Shown here in pieces: positions 55,200 through 64,000 of a DNA stretch of 64,000 nucleotides. The notes beneath the pieces are model-generated. The model worked only from the letters and a program-made list of their open reading frames with translations. It was not told the origin of the DNA and ran no database searches. The DNA is from Pseudeuparius sepicola (lineage: Eukaryota > Arthropoda > Insecta > Coleoptera > Anthribidae), in NCBI GenBank assembly GCA_963920635.1, contig OY987303.1, forward strand, positions 45,197,223 to 45,261,222, in the 5' to 3' direction. A program made the position numbers and the translations under genes. Each line of letters opens with the position of its first letter. The first letter of the stretch is position 1.

Positions 55200-56257
55200 A
55201 CTTCATCAATATCCTAATTTAAGAAAAATATTTACATATTTGAAGATACGAAAATACCCTTAATATAGTTCTTGGCTATTAGGATAATCTATTATTTGCT
55301 CTAAGACTTTAAAATGATATAGGAATATAATTTTAATATTATAGCAGATAAATAATTATTCAATTGTAAGCGGAATATATTGTTAGAATCGATCTCGTAT
55401 TTTTGAAGTAGAGACTGCTTTTCATGCAATATAGGTAGTGAAATTTTGAAAAATAAAATAGGTGACACTGACACTGAAAATAAAATAGTTAAAATTCCAA
55501 GAGTGTATTGCTTTTCGTATTTGAAAAGATTAGGATCGAGCAAATCTCGTTTTGCTTTAGTAAAAACCAACATTTTATTTTGTTATGGCATCGATTGCTA
55601 TCTCACAAGATGCATAGGTACCTACATGAAATATTTCAAAAACGGCAAAATACAGGGTGTCTCAAAATCGGTAGTCCGAACGAAGCCTGTGGATAGGGAG
55701 GGAACATCGCTACGACAACCTTGAACCGTTGACGGATATATTATTAAAGACTGCTCACGACTGTCACGTCTGACACATTTTTGGCTCACCATGCACCAAT
55801 AAATACAATGCAGAATACATTGTTAACCATCAGAACCATCTGTTTTCCTGGACATAAAGCTATAGCCGTGAGAAGTCTTTATAAATACGTCAGTCAACGT
55901 TTGAACCTTATCCCTATACTGGGTGTCCCAGAATATGTGGTCAATCTCCCGAATTTATACAGGGGACGTTAAAATAACATGACAAGTTCCCCCTGCGGAG
56001 ATACAGGGTGTTGAAGTTCTTTTATTTGAAATTAAATTATGGCAATATCTCCCAAAATTATCAAGCTGATGAACTGAAATTTGGCACTGCTGTGTTTTAG
56101 GCGATGGAGAATAAACTGAAGGCATCAATTTTTACGTATCTGCCAGAGGGCACCACTTGCCTTATTTTTGGATCGTGTTGTAGCTCGTCTTTTTGGTCTT
56201 GCAGGTCATCATTTTAGTGCACATTTTCATTTTGAAACAAAAGTGTACTCTTGTTTC
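55200..56257. other. Intergenic with three solo CAGGGTG-type ends
   Basis: tacagggtgtctc (55651), tactgggtgtccc (55917) and tacagggtgttg (56002) look like left ends of TA-targeting elements without clear right partners. The frames here are short and unsupported. Confidence 0.45.
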
Positions 56258-56672
56258 ATAACGATAAAATCAACCGTTTGCGTTGAAATTGGTAAAACGT
56301 TCCTCAAAACACCTGACAACTTCAACATTCGAAACATAAAATCTTTACCTACCACTTTCAAACGTTACAGACCGACTGTACCATTTAAACTGAGAAAAAA
56401 ATCCTTATGAACAATGTACCAAAAATTATTCGCCTTCAAAATGGAAAGGATTGAATTTGACAAAATTTGGACACCCTATTTCAAGAAAAACAATGGTGTT
56501 TTGTCCAATGTCCATTTTGTATTTTTTTCTTCATTTTGAATGCACCGTTGATCTGTAACATTTGAAAGCGGTAGGAGAAAGTTTTATGTTTTGAATGTTG
56601 AAGCTAACAGGTGTTTTAGGGCACGTTTTGCCAATTTCAACGCAAACGGTTGATTTTATCGTTATCCAAAGT
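56258..56672. repeat. Foldback repeat
   Basis: The left arm (about 56258-56380) and right arm (about 56535-56672) are inverted copies sharing ataacgataaaatcaaccg and ttgcgttgaaattgg. The spacer is about 150 bp. Confidence 0.8.
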
Positions 56673-58571
56673 TTGAAGGTTTAGAAGTTATTAGAACTTC
56701 TGTGATTTTCAAGAAACTTCGTGCTCCTTCGCAGAAACATCACTATTTTGTTAAAACAAGTGGTTGTAGTTGTACCTAGCTATGTGAAGCAACTTACATT
56801 TTTTATTTACAGTTATTCCAGGTACCTAATGTAACTTTTGTTTTTAATTTTGATGAAAGTACAATTGTGCAACAAAAATCAAGATTCATACAAAATAATT
56901 GTAGAAAGTTGGGTTCTCCTATCAACGCCAAAATTAGCATAAAAACTACTTTGGAGCAGGGTTAGTTTACAGCAAAAAAAACGAAATGCACAATGTCTAC
57001 CGTAAAAATTTGCTAAATGGTCGTTAGTGAAAAAATCGGTTAAGAAAAATCGAGTAAAATTGTAGGGGTTATGCAAAAAATAACAACATATTATTTGTTA
57101 ACTATATCATGTTTTGACTATGTGACTGTTATAAAAGCTCCTTTAACTTTAAAGGTTACTTTAGTTCGTTTATGAAATTTGGCCTTAATTAAATATTTAA
57201 AAAGTTCTAGTTTTTACTCCATCTTTTGTCCAGTACCGTATATACGGTGGCTATTTATACGTAAATAGGGACCTACCACTTGTAGGTGATAGTGTATTAT
57301 ATTGTTGTTTAAGTTTTTAAATAGAAATTTAACTTATGTTCTACGATAGACAAGGGTTCTACCCGATATAAAAAACGAAATAAAGATATAGTCAATCTTT
57401 ATTTACTCTTATAGGTACTCACTCAAGTTTTTACCATCAACAAGGAAGCTGAATTTTTGTTATTTTTTATTTAAAGTTATAGGACGAATGTCCTAGCTCC
57501 TAGTTGAATTAAAACTAGTAGGTATACCTATAGTTATAGTCTTTTTCGACTGAATTTCAGGGGCAGCAAGTCTTAATTTTGCACAACCTGCAAGTAATAT
57601 TGATTATTGATCAAGTGCAACAACTTTTCCTGATTTAAAACATGTAGTAAACCCCTATTATACACATTCTAACGGTAAATTTACATAAACATAGAAATCA
57701 TATTACCATAAACGCAATTAATATTGTTTTACGACAAAAACTGTAGAATGCCAGGCAGTGCGCTAAAAACCGATTTAGCATATCGCAAAGGTTATGCAAT
57801 TACGCAATGGTCAGATGGTGAACGCGAAAGTTCCGTTTGTGTGTTTCAAACACATATTACGACTTACTCCTAACCGAAAATAATTATTGTTCTTAAATTA
57901 TCCTCGCTTTTATTGTCAAAGTCGTACCGAGGACATGCATGTGCTTAATTGATATATTTGGTACAGGAAGAAAATTACAGAAAATTGAAATTAAAGACCA
58001 TAATTTGGTATGACAAGTCTTTTTCGTTCATGAAAATGGTCTTTAGCAACTTCTGCTCGCTTATTTCAGTATACCCTGATGATGCACTGCACTCCCTATA
58101 TTTTGTTTATTTTTTGGGATATTAAAATTTCAAATTCGGTTAATGTTAATGGGAGGTTATTCGTCGTTCTTCCTCTGCGCCACATCCGTCGAAAAGGAGA
58201 AAGACCTGAACCTAAACTAATTTTCACTATATAGATCTCAAAAATGGAAAACCAAATTTATGAAGCGGCTCTACCAAGATAATATTTTTCGGTAATTTTT
58301 TGGGTTATTCTTTAAACCCTTGAAAATTAGTAACATATATGTATACCTAACTAGTTTGTCCTTTTTTAACATACTTATTGTGAGTTCGTTCAAACAAAAG
58401 CATCCGAGCAGCAACTAACTGCTTAATTGCTGGAACATTTCTCTATGGTAATTGCCCATATAAAGAAAACAATGAAGTTGCTACACTGGAAGACCTACCT
58501 CGATGTATTACCTAGTCCTCTATCTATATTTGAAACGGCAAATGGTTTTATATATTTTTTATTCTCCATGG
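56673..58571. other. Gene-poor stretch
   Basis: No gene recognised. 57120-57190 is the inverse relative of 44213-44275. Confidence 0.4.
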
Positions 58572-58985
58572 TTATTGTAATGCGTTTGAAATGGTAATTT
58601 GCGTGTGTGAATTAGTTTCATGAAGTTTACGCATTCCCCTGAATAGACGCTGGGCTAGCGTGCGGACTTTTTGTTCACTGGGCGTAAAATGATTCAAATG
58701 TTTGATGTATCCGAATGAAACCATTGAGTAATAAAGTAATGTTTCTTTTAGTCGATTATCAAACTGATTTGTCATTGATAGTGCGTTATATTTAAATACT
58801 TCGGTATTCTGTTGTCTCTTCGAATATTGACACTGAAGCCGAGCCAGCGACAACATTATGCAGTAGAGGTACACGAGTCTTCCTGATTCGGCAAACCTAT
58901 ATAACCTAAACAAGCCTGAACTAACCTTATCCCTTCTGCGAACTGATAGATTGAACCCTTGCCTATGCCTATGCAGTATAGACAA
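58572..58985 (-). CDS. Possible small protein of 94-137 residues
   Basis: The frame is 137 codons; a good internal ATG at residue 44 (ML SLARLQCQY) would give 94. An aataaa lies about 12 nt after the stop on the minus strand. Composition is balanced and includes YIKHLNHFTPSEQKVRTLAQ followed by a basic helix. No family is recognised. It may be a last exon or a small gene. Confidence 0.3.
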   Translation of the reverse strand: MSILHRHRQGFNLSVRRRDKVSSGLFRLYRFAESGRLVYLYCIMLSLARLQCQYSKRQQNTEVFKYNALSMTNQFDNRLKETLLYYSMVSFGYIKHLNHFTPSEQKVRTLAQRLFRGMRKLHETNSHTQITISNALQ

Positions 58986-61900
58986 AGGATTGAGCTATTT
59001 TATAACTCAAAGGAAATATAGGTATAGTACGTAGGTATTTATATTGTTGATCTTTTGCCTACCATAAAATGGTCATTACCCCTTTGACCATAAAATGCCT
59101 CAGGGTCGGAGTAGGTATATACCTGCAACCGTAATTCATAATATAAATACAATTTTAAGCAGGTATTTTTTTATACTTATAAATATAGCTAATTGTATCA
59201 GCGTTGTATTAGTCTCGTCTTAGTGTATTTTTATTTAGTTTAGAATGTCTACTTATTTCAAAATAAAAATAAATAAATAATATCTTGATAATGTTTAAGC
59301 CGACCCTACACCCCAGTAATATATTATACCTATATACAATGGGATATTATCAGGTAGTTGATTTATTTCAGAAAGGTCAACGGTATAAATCCGTACACAC
59401 TATACAGTCGGTGTGCACAAAAATGGTTAAGGGGAGGTAAGTTATGTTTACTACACTATGGTTGAGCGGACTAAATCACTGCCTTCCTATCTAATGAAGC
59501 CGTAGTCTTCTTGAAACAGTCAGCTCCAGCATGGAAGTAAACGACGCTGACATATAGAAGTCCCGACAAATCAGTCATTTTTTACCCGCTTAGAAGTCGT
59601 TCGAAATAAAATCCAGAAAATATAATGTAGACCGAGAATTAGTGACAGGTTATTTTAACAGTAGGTATGCCTTTCAGAGGGCATTATATGATGCGTATAT
59701 TCTCATGATAATAAGATGAATGGATGAATCAGAAAGTCATCGACTATCCGACTATCGGGTGATCTTGGATTCTTTAAACTATGCGTTTTGGTAGGATTTT
59801 AAAATGAAGTGTTCGGAAACGCGTTTTTTCTTCAAATTTGTAGTCCAACAATATTTCGTTCTTGTTTTCTTTGTGACAGATTGATAGTGGCATTTACTTG
59901 AGATAAAAGTCATTGGTGCCAAGACTACATAGTTAATGCGGTAACTGAACTTTCTTCAATAACATTTGAAACAATTGCACATTAGGTGCATGCGGGAACA
60001 TTGGTTTCTTCCTTTGCCTACGTTCTATTCTTCCAATCCAAGTTGTAGGCCTCCTATTATTTCATTGCACTCTAGTAAATATTACCACATAACACAAACA
60101 AATTTTACTATTGAATTGTCTCCATTACATTTACATAAATTTTGTCGAGGAAAAATATATCATATAAGAAATTAATTTAGATTATTCTGGAGTGGACCAA
60201 TAAGTCCCCAACCTGAAGAACGAGAACGTAATACAGGTTAGTAAATAATAGTCGAAATAGTAGTAATTGCCGTAATTGCCACAAGTATGGGGTTGCCGTT
60301 GGAGTACCTAACATACTATTAGCACACCAAGTACTTACTAGTTTGGATTATTGTGAAAGTTGGAACAAATATGTTTTTTGAAAAAAACTTTAACAAATAC
60401 ATTTTTTATTGTTTTCTAAACAACTCCTAATCGATCAAATATATTCGTACAACGATTTTCGTTCCGAGGTTTTAGCGCTTTCATGAGGGAACTCCCACAC
60501 CTGCTTTGACCTGAGTGTTTTATTCAGATCTTTGTATTGGATTTCCTATCGGAGGCGGGGGAGAGAGAGTAAAAACACCAGGTACCAAGGGCTCAAGCGA
60601 TCGCGGTTCAGATGGTTTTCTCACAGAATAAGCAGGTAATGATCAAAATAAATTTAATTGTAGATGGTTGCTAACGACGTTAGAGAGTACCTAAATTTCA
60701 AAATTTCTAGTGAGCAACTACCTCGAAATTGTTATCGAAATTTCGATGACACAAGCGTATTTATTCACTCCCTAATGCAACAATAGGTCCAATAAATCCA
60801 AAACAGATCTACGTCTATAATAGAAACATGTAGGTAAATATCAATCATAAAACTGGTTTAAATGAAATTCTATCAGTGGCTCTTTGTCCCTTTTTGTCAA
60901 TGGGAGGGAGGCTGAGTGAAGGAAGAATGTGTTTTTTTATACGTTTTTATTTACGTAAGTCAACTATTTATTTTTTCTTTGTTAACTAGTTGTCCATAGT
61001 CATTTGTAACGAAGAGTTACCTACTGTTTTTTTTTCGAAGACAAAAATGTTAAAGAAGTTATTGTTCATTGTTATTTTTTATTTGACTAATGACACTCAT
61101 ATTACATTTTATTTTTAATTGTTTTTTTCGCCACAGAAACCTGAACCAAACTGATTAAAAGACAAATTTTTCAAGCCACGAAAACTCATAAATTCTTAAC
61201 AGTAAATGAACGAAACTTTGAAAGTTAACTCAAAAAATAGCGTTGTTTTCTGAGTTTTCAGAGAATAAATCTTCCTCCTTTCTCAAAGATAATGCCACGT
61301 CAAAGTGAAATGACATACCTAATAATCAAATAAATTTAAAATAAATGAAGAAATTTCCGACAATAACACTCATATTAGCCTCAGTGATGTAGGGAAGACC
61401 CGGCCCTGATGATGGACCCCTGGGTATGACGGCACCCCTGCAATATTTCATACTTCCTAGGTTGGCAGCAGTGATGTCTCAAATGATCAGTTCGAGGTCA
61501 GTTGTTAGCCTAGTGAATTTTTCCGTCTGTGCCTTCAATATTATAAAAAATATTTGGAGTAACACAAAAATGTAGGTTTGAAATAAATTTTGGTTGTGTA
61601 TTCAAATGGCATTTTCAAAGAACAGGTCCAGTGAACATATTTTCTTTCATTTTCCTACTTTGCCTGGGACTTGACCTCAAATATTGTCATAGGCGGTTTC
61701 TTGTGAATATGTTACAGTTTTTATATTTTCGCACGAAATTTAAAATATATGCATTTTGGGTTTGATGGCACCCCAATATTCGGTTTATGTTGGACCCCTA
61801 TTTCAACCGGATGGGAAATTTTCATACTATTTATTGGGATTTTTCTTTATTGCAGAGCCATAATGCAAAAACAAAAAAGTAGTAGGCAAAAATGGATTGA

Positions 61901-61997
61901 AAACAACATGTGGGAAGCATAGAAGAAGTCCGGTCAAAGAAAATAGGTATAACAAATTCGAAGTAAAAGTCCAAAAGTACTTCGCTGTAATATATGA
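58986..61997. other. Gene-poor stretch
   Basis: No supported gene or paired terminal repeats. 59966-60175 (+) is open for 69 codons without a domain. 60540-60610 and 61380-61440 are somewhat less AT-rich. Confidence 0.4.
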
Positions 61998-62287
61998 AAA
62001 CAGAATGAATATTTAGTGTCCCCATTATAATTTTAAAAGAAATGGCTTGTGGCATATGGGACAAAATGCTTTGGTAATTGGCAACACCAAACTAGTTTCC
62101 AATATCTAATGGAAATTGTGTATGGGTCTTTCGGAGGTGTGCAGACCACGACAGGTACCTGTTTCGGGCTTGTTGGCCCTCATCAGGCAGACGTAGCGCA
62201 CCTCCAATTACCAAAGCATTTTGTCCCATATGCCACAAGCCATTTCTTTTAAAATTATAATGGGGACACTAACTATTCATTCTGTTT
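61998..62287 (-). repeat. Palindromic element carrying a hammerhead ribozyme, copy 1
   Basis: Arms of about 84 bp (61998-62083 and 62204-62287), with blocks such as aaatggcttgtggcatatgg, are inverted copies. The 120 bp between them holds a hammerhead core on the minus strand and a ggaggtgtgcagacc region. The central part and one arm recur inverted at 62608-62783. The 67-residue frame over it is a shadow. Confidence 0.85.
62137..62204 (-). ncRNA. Hammerhead ribozyme, copy 1
   Basis: The minus strand shows ctgatga (62186-62180), a GGGC/GCCC stem II, gaaa, a very short stem III (acagg/cctgt) and the cleavage triplet gtc (62152-62150). The core is identical to copy 2. All invariant core positions are present. 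Confidence 0.8.
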
Positions 62288-62600
62288 AATCATCGTTTGG
62301 CTATAGACGTAAGCACACGAGGATTGAAACTCACGATTCGATCCTTGTTGATTTCTATATATTAGAAGATACTCGGTGATGAATCAAACGAGTTTCTTGG
62401 CCCCCGTATGTATGCTTCTTCTGGTTTTTTTCCACCGCGCCGCGCCGCTTTGCCGAGTTCTTTTTATATGTCGATCGACCGGTCGATATATACACACTCA
62501 CATTGCTTTGGTTTTGGCAGTACCAGCTAGATGGCGTTGGATGGTAAATGCTCACCGCATTATACTAGTTCCTTTTCCACTAAGCCAACGTGTTTGGGTC
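62288..62600. other. Spacer between ribozyme copies
   Basis: No gene. It contains the palindrome atcgaccggtcgat at 62473-62486 and a short GC-rich run (ccgcgccgcgccgc). Confidence 0.5.
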
Positions 62601-62604
62601 TTTT

Positions 62605-62683
62605 CGGCTGAGGTGCGCTACGTCTGCCTGATGAGGGCCAACAAGCCCGAAACAGGTACCTGTCGTGGTCTGCACACCTCCGA
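62605..62683 (+). ncRNA. Hammerhead ribozyme, copy 2
   Basis: Core elements: ctgatga 62628-62634; stem II gggc 62635-62638 with gccc 62645-62648; gaaa 62649-62652; stem III acagg/cctgt 62652-62663 (pairing A52-T63, C53-G62, A54-T61, G55-C60, G56-C59) with a 2-nt loop; cleavage triplet gtc 62662-62664. Stem I closes with C62627-G62665 and has an outer helix gaggtg (62610-62615) with cacctc (62675-62680). Very short stem III is known from hammerheads of Penelope-like and other retroelements, where cleavage is often favoured in dimers. Activity is inferred. Confidence 0.85.
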
Positions 62684-62790
62684 AAGACCCATACACAATT
62701 TCCATTAGATATTGGAAACTAGTTTGGTGTTGCCAATTACCAAAGCATTTTGTCCCATATGCCACAAGCCATTTCTTTTAAAAATATATG
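62684..62790 (+). repeat. Downstream part of ribozyme element, copy 2
   Basis: cgaaagacccatacacaatt to catttcttttaaaa matches copy 1 in inverse orientation. The upstream arm of copy 1 is absent here. Confidence 0.75.
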
Positions 62791-63414
62791 AAAACGCTAT
62801 ACTGTCAGAGCAAATCTATAACATGGGTGAATCGGGATTTTCCTCGGTTCAAAACAAGTCAGACAAAATTTTGGCTCAGAGGAGAAGAAAACAGGTAGGA
62901 ACGTTAACTAGTGCTAATCGAGGCTACCATTTCACAGTGCCTCCCGCTATAACTTTTCCAAGAAAAAACATGAAAACGGAACTAATAGATCTGGGACAAT
63001 ACTAACATAGGACGATGGATGGATGAAGAAAAAGTGTATTTAGAGTGTATGCAACATTTTAAAAGATACAGTAAACTGTAGTAAACCTTCACAAGACAAA
63101 AAAATTACTTTAGTTGGATGGTCATAGTAGCCAGAAAAATTTTAACGTCCTCAAATATGCTAAAAAAATAATATTATATTATTCTGATTTCCTCCCCACT
63201 GTACACACGGCTTGTAGCCATGGGATGTGAGTTTTTTAGGCCCTTGACAACATTTTTATTCAAGCTAGCAGGCGTTGGTTAGCTGCTCGTCCAGGAAGAT
63301 CTGTCACCCAATTCCACCTTGGGGAGTTGTTCACTGAAGCATATATGAAGGAAGCTACTGTGAGAATAGTAGTAAGTGGGTTTCGAGTGACAGGGAGAAA
63401 CTACGGGTTGCGGA
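62791..63414. other. Gene-poor stretch
   Basis: The frame 62712-63005 (+, 97 codons) begins inside the ribozyme repeat, so its start is not credible. Its second half has balanced composition but no domain. Confidence 0.35.
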
Positions 63415-63545
63415 AATTTCATCGAAAACATTTCAACGAAAAACAATTCATCGAAAAAACAATTCATCGAAAAACAATTCATCGAAAAGACATTTCGTCG
63501 AACAAACATTGCATCGAAAAAAGCATTTCAACGAAAAGGCATTTT
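63415..63545. repeat. Degenerate tandem repeat, unit of about 16 bp
   Basis: About eight units of aacaattcatcgaaa-type sequence with variation. Frames across it encode repeated FIEKTIHRK on one strand and MNCF on the other and are not genes. Confidence 0.9.
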
Positions 63546-63562
63546 GCAAAAATTGCTTTTTT

Positions 63563-63620
63563 GTCAAAAAATTTGGTTTAATTTTTTTTTTCAAAAAATT
63601 TTTGAAAAAAAAATTAAACC
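63563..63620. repeat. AT-rich hairpin
   Basis: tttggtttaattttttttt and its complement flank a short caaaaaatttttg centre. Confidence 0.75.
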
Positions 63621-63634
63621 AAAGTTGAACAAAA

Positions 63635-64000
63635 GATTATATTATTATTATTAATATTATTATTATTCGCACTCCCTCTACGGGAAACATTCACTCAGAT
63701 CCCGGGCATCCCGGATACCATAAGGATCTGGCTCGGACGAGACCCTTGCCATGTTATCGGGCCTTAGGTGACACATTGATGTTGTTGGACGTTCCTGCAC
63801 TCCCCATGAATCTCCTGACGGTTCGGGCTGTACCGGTTTTTTGCAGCAAACTTTTTGGTATAACACCATTTGTTGACACGATGATTGGAACCGTCTGAAC
63901 GTTCTCCATTTCCCCATTGCCTTTTAATTCCTTCTTCTAAAGTCTTTGTACTTCGCGATCTTCTCGGCCTGACGAGTCTTGACCACTAAAAAATTATATA
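63635..64000 (-). pseudogene. 3' end of a second LINE, frameshifted
   Basis: Minus-strand frames read QAEKIAKYKDF, then after a frameshift VPIIVSTNGVIPKSLLQ, ending at a stop at 63754. This is typical of the C-terminal end of LINE polyproteins of the RTE/R1/CR1-like type. About 80 bp of 3' untranslated sequence and an ATT/AAT repeat tail (63640-63667) follow. The upstream portion runs off the window. A frameshift near 63925 breaks it. Confidence 0.6.

Noticed and set aside
62049..62252. 67-residue ORF matching another on the opposite strand at 62580-62765
   Set aside because: Shared because the two ribozyme repeats are inverted copies. The frame runs through ribozyme stems and is not a plausible protein.
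63279..63581. ORFs with repeated MNCF or IEKTIHRK
   Set aside because: Translations of a 16-bp tandem repeat.
1..64000. CRISPR arrays, operons, tRNA and rRNA genes
   Set aside because: No spaced direct repeats of CRISPR type, no operon-like gene runs and no convincing tRNA or rRNA structure. The window is eukaryotic.

Overview
The window looks like AT-rich, repeat-dense nuclear DNA from an insect. The evidence is a complete env-bearing Gypsy/errantivirus-type retroelement, a BEL/Pao fossil, hAT derivatives with ZMYM1-like transposase remnants, many foldback elements, and frequent taggtacc-type runs. A hemipteran such as an aphid fits, and a lepidopteran cannot be excluded. No housekeeping gene, tRNA, rRNA, operon or CRISPR array was recognised. 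Almost everything that can be supported is mobile DNA or its debris.

Layout. 1-6.5 kb: gene-poor DNA with two foldback elements (2804-3845, 4004-4342) and a pair of overlapping small ORFs near 1.8-2.1 kb. 6.5-7.5 kb: first copy of an internally deleted hAT element. 7.5-15.5 kb: gene-poor DNA with a few promoter-like GC patches, one exon-like ORF (9731-9961) and a degenerate hAT-like element. 15.8-17.9 kb: a non-autonomous hAT with a TA-flanked element nested in it. 18.9-22.2 kb: a decayed BEL/Pao retrotransposon split by a 1.6-kb hAT MITE with an 8-bp target duplication. 22.2-25.1 kb: more copies of the same repeat material and a 0.38-kb tandem duplication. 26.0-27.1 kb: second hAT derivative. 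27.6-34.4 kb: the centrepiece, a 6.85-kb errantivirus-like element on the minus strand with gag, pol and env open and two 203-bp LTRs differing at one base. 34.5 kb: a 220-bp hAT MITE. 38.0-40.5 kb: a 5'-truncated LINE whose reverse transcriptase ORF is open. 40.8-42.9 kb: a compound palindrome split by an 867-bp TIR element. 45.4-46.5 kb: third hAT derivative. 46.6-49.3 kb: a PIF/Harbinger-like MITE and another TIR element. 49.8-51.4 kb: a TIR repeat split by a nearly perfect 1.06-kb palindrome. 54.4-55.2 kb: the best host gene candidate, a 260-residue orphan. 62.0-62.7 kb: two inverted copies of a sequence carrying a complete hammerhead ribozyme core. 63.7-64.0 kb: the broken 3' end of a second LINE.

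How it works together. The intact retroelement shows the usual retroviral expression logic: full-length RNA for gag, a -1 frameshift to pol, and a spliced RNA for env. The three hAT derivatives share one internal deletion and keep a TATA promoter and terminal repeats, so they depend on a full-length relative elsewhere. Nesting gives relative ages: the BEL/Pao element is older than the hAT MITE inside it, and the hAT MITE is older than a 35-bp palindrome inserted in it. All functional calls come from reading motifs. No database search was possible.
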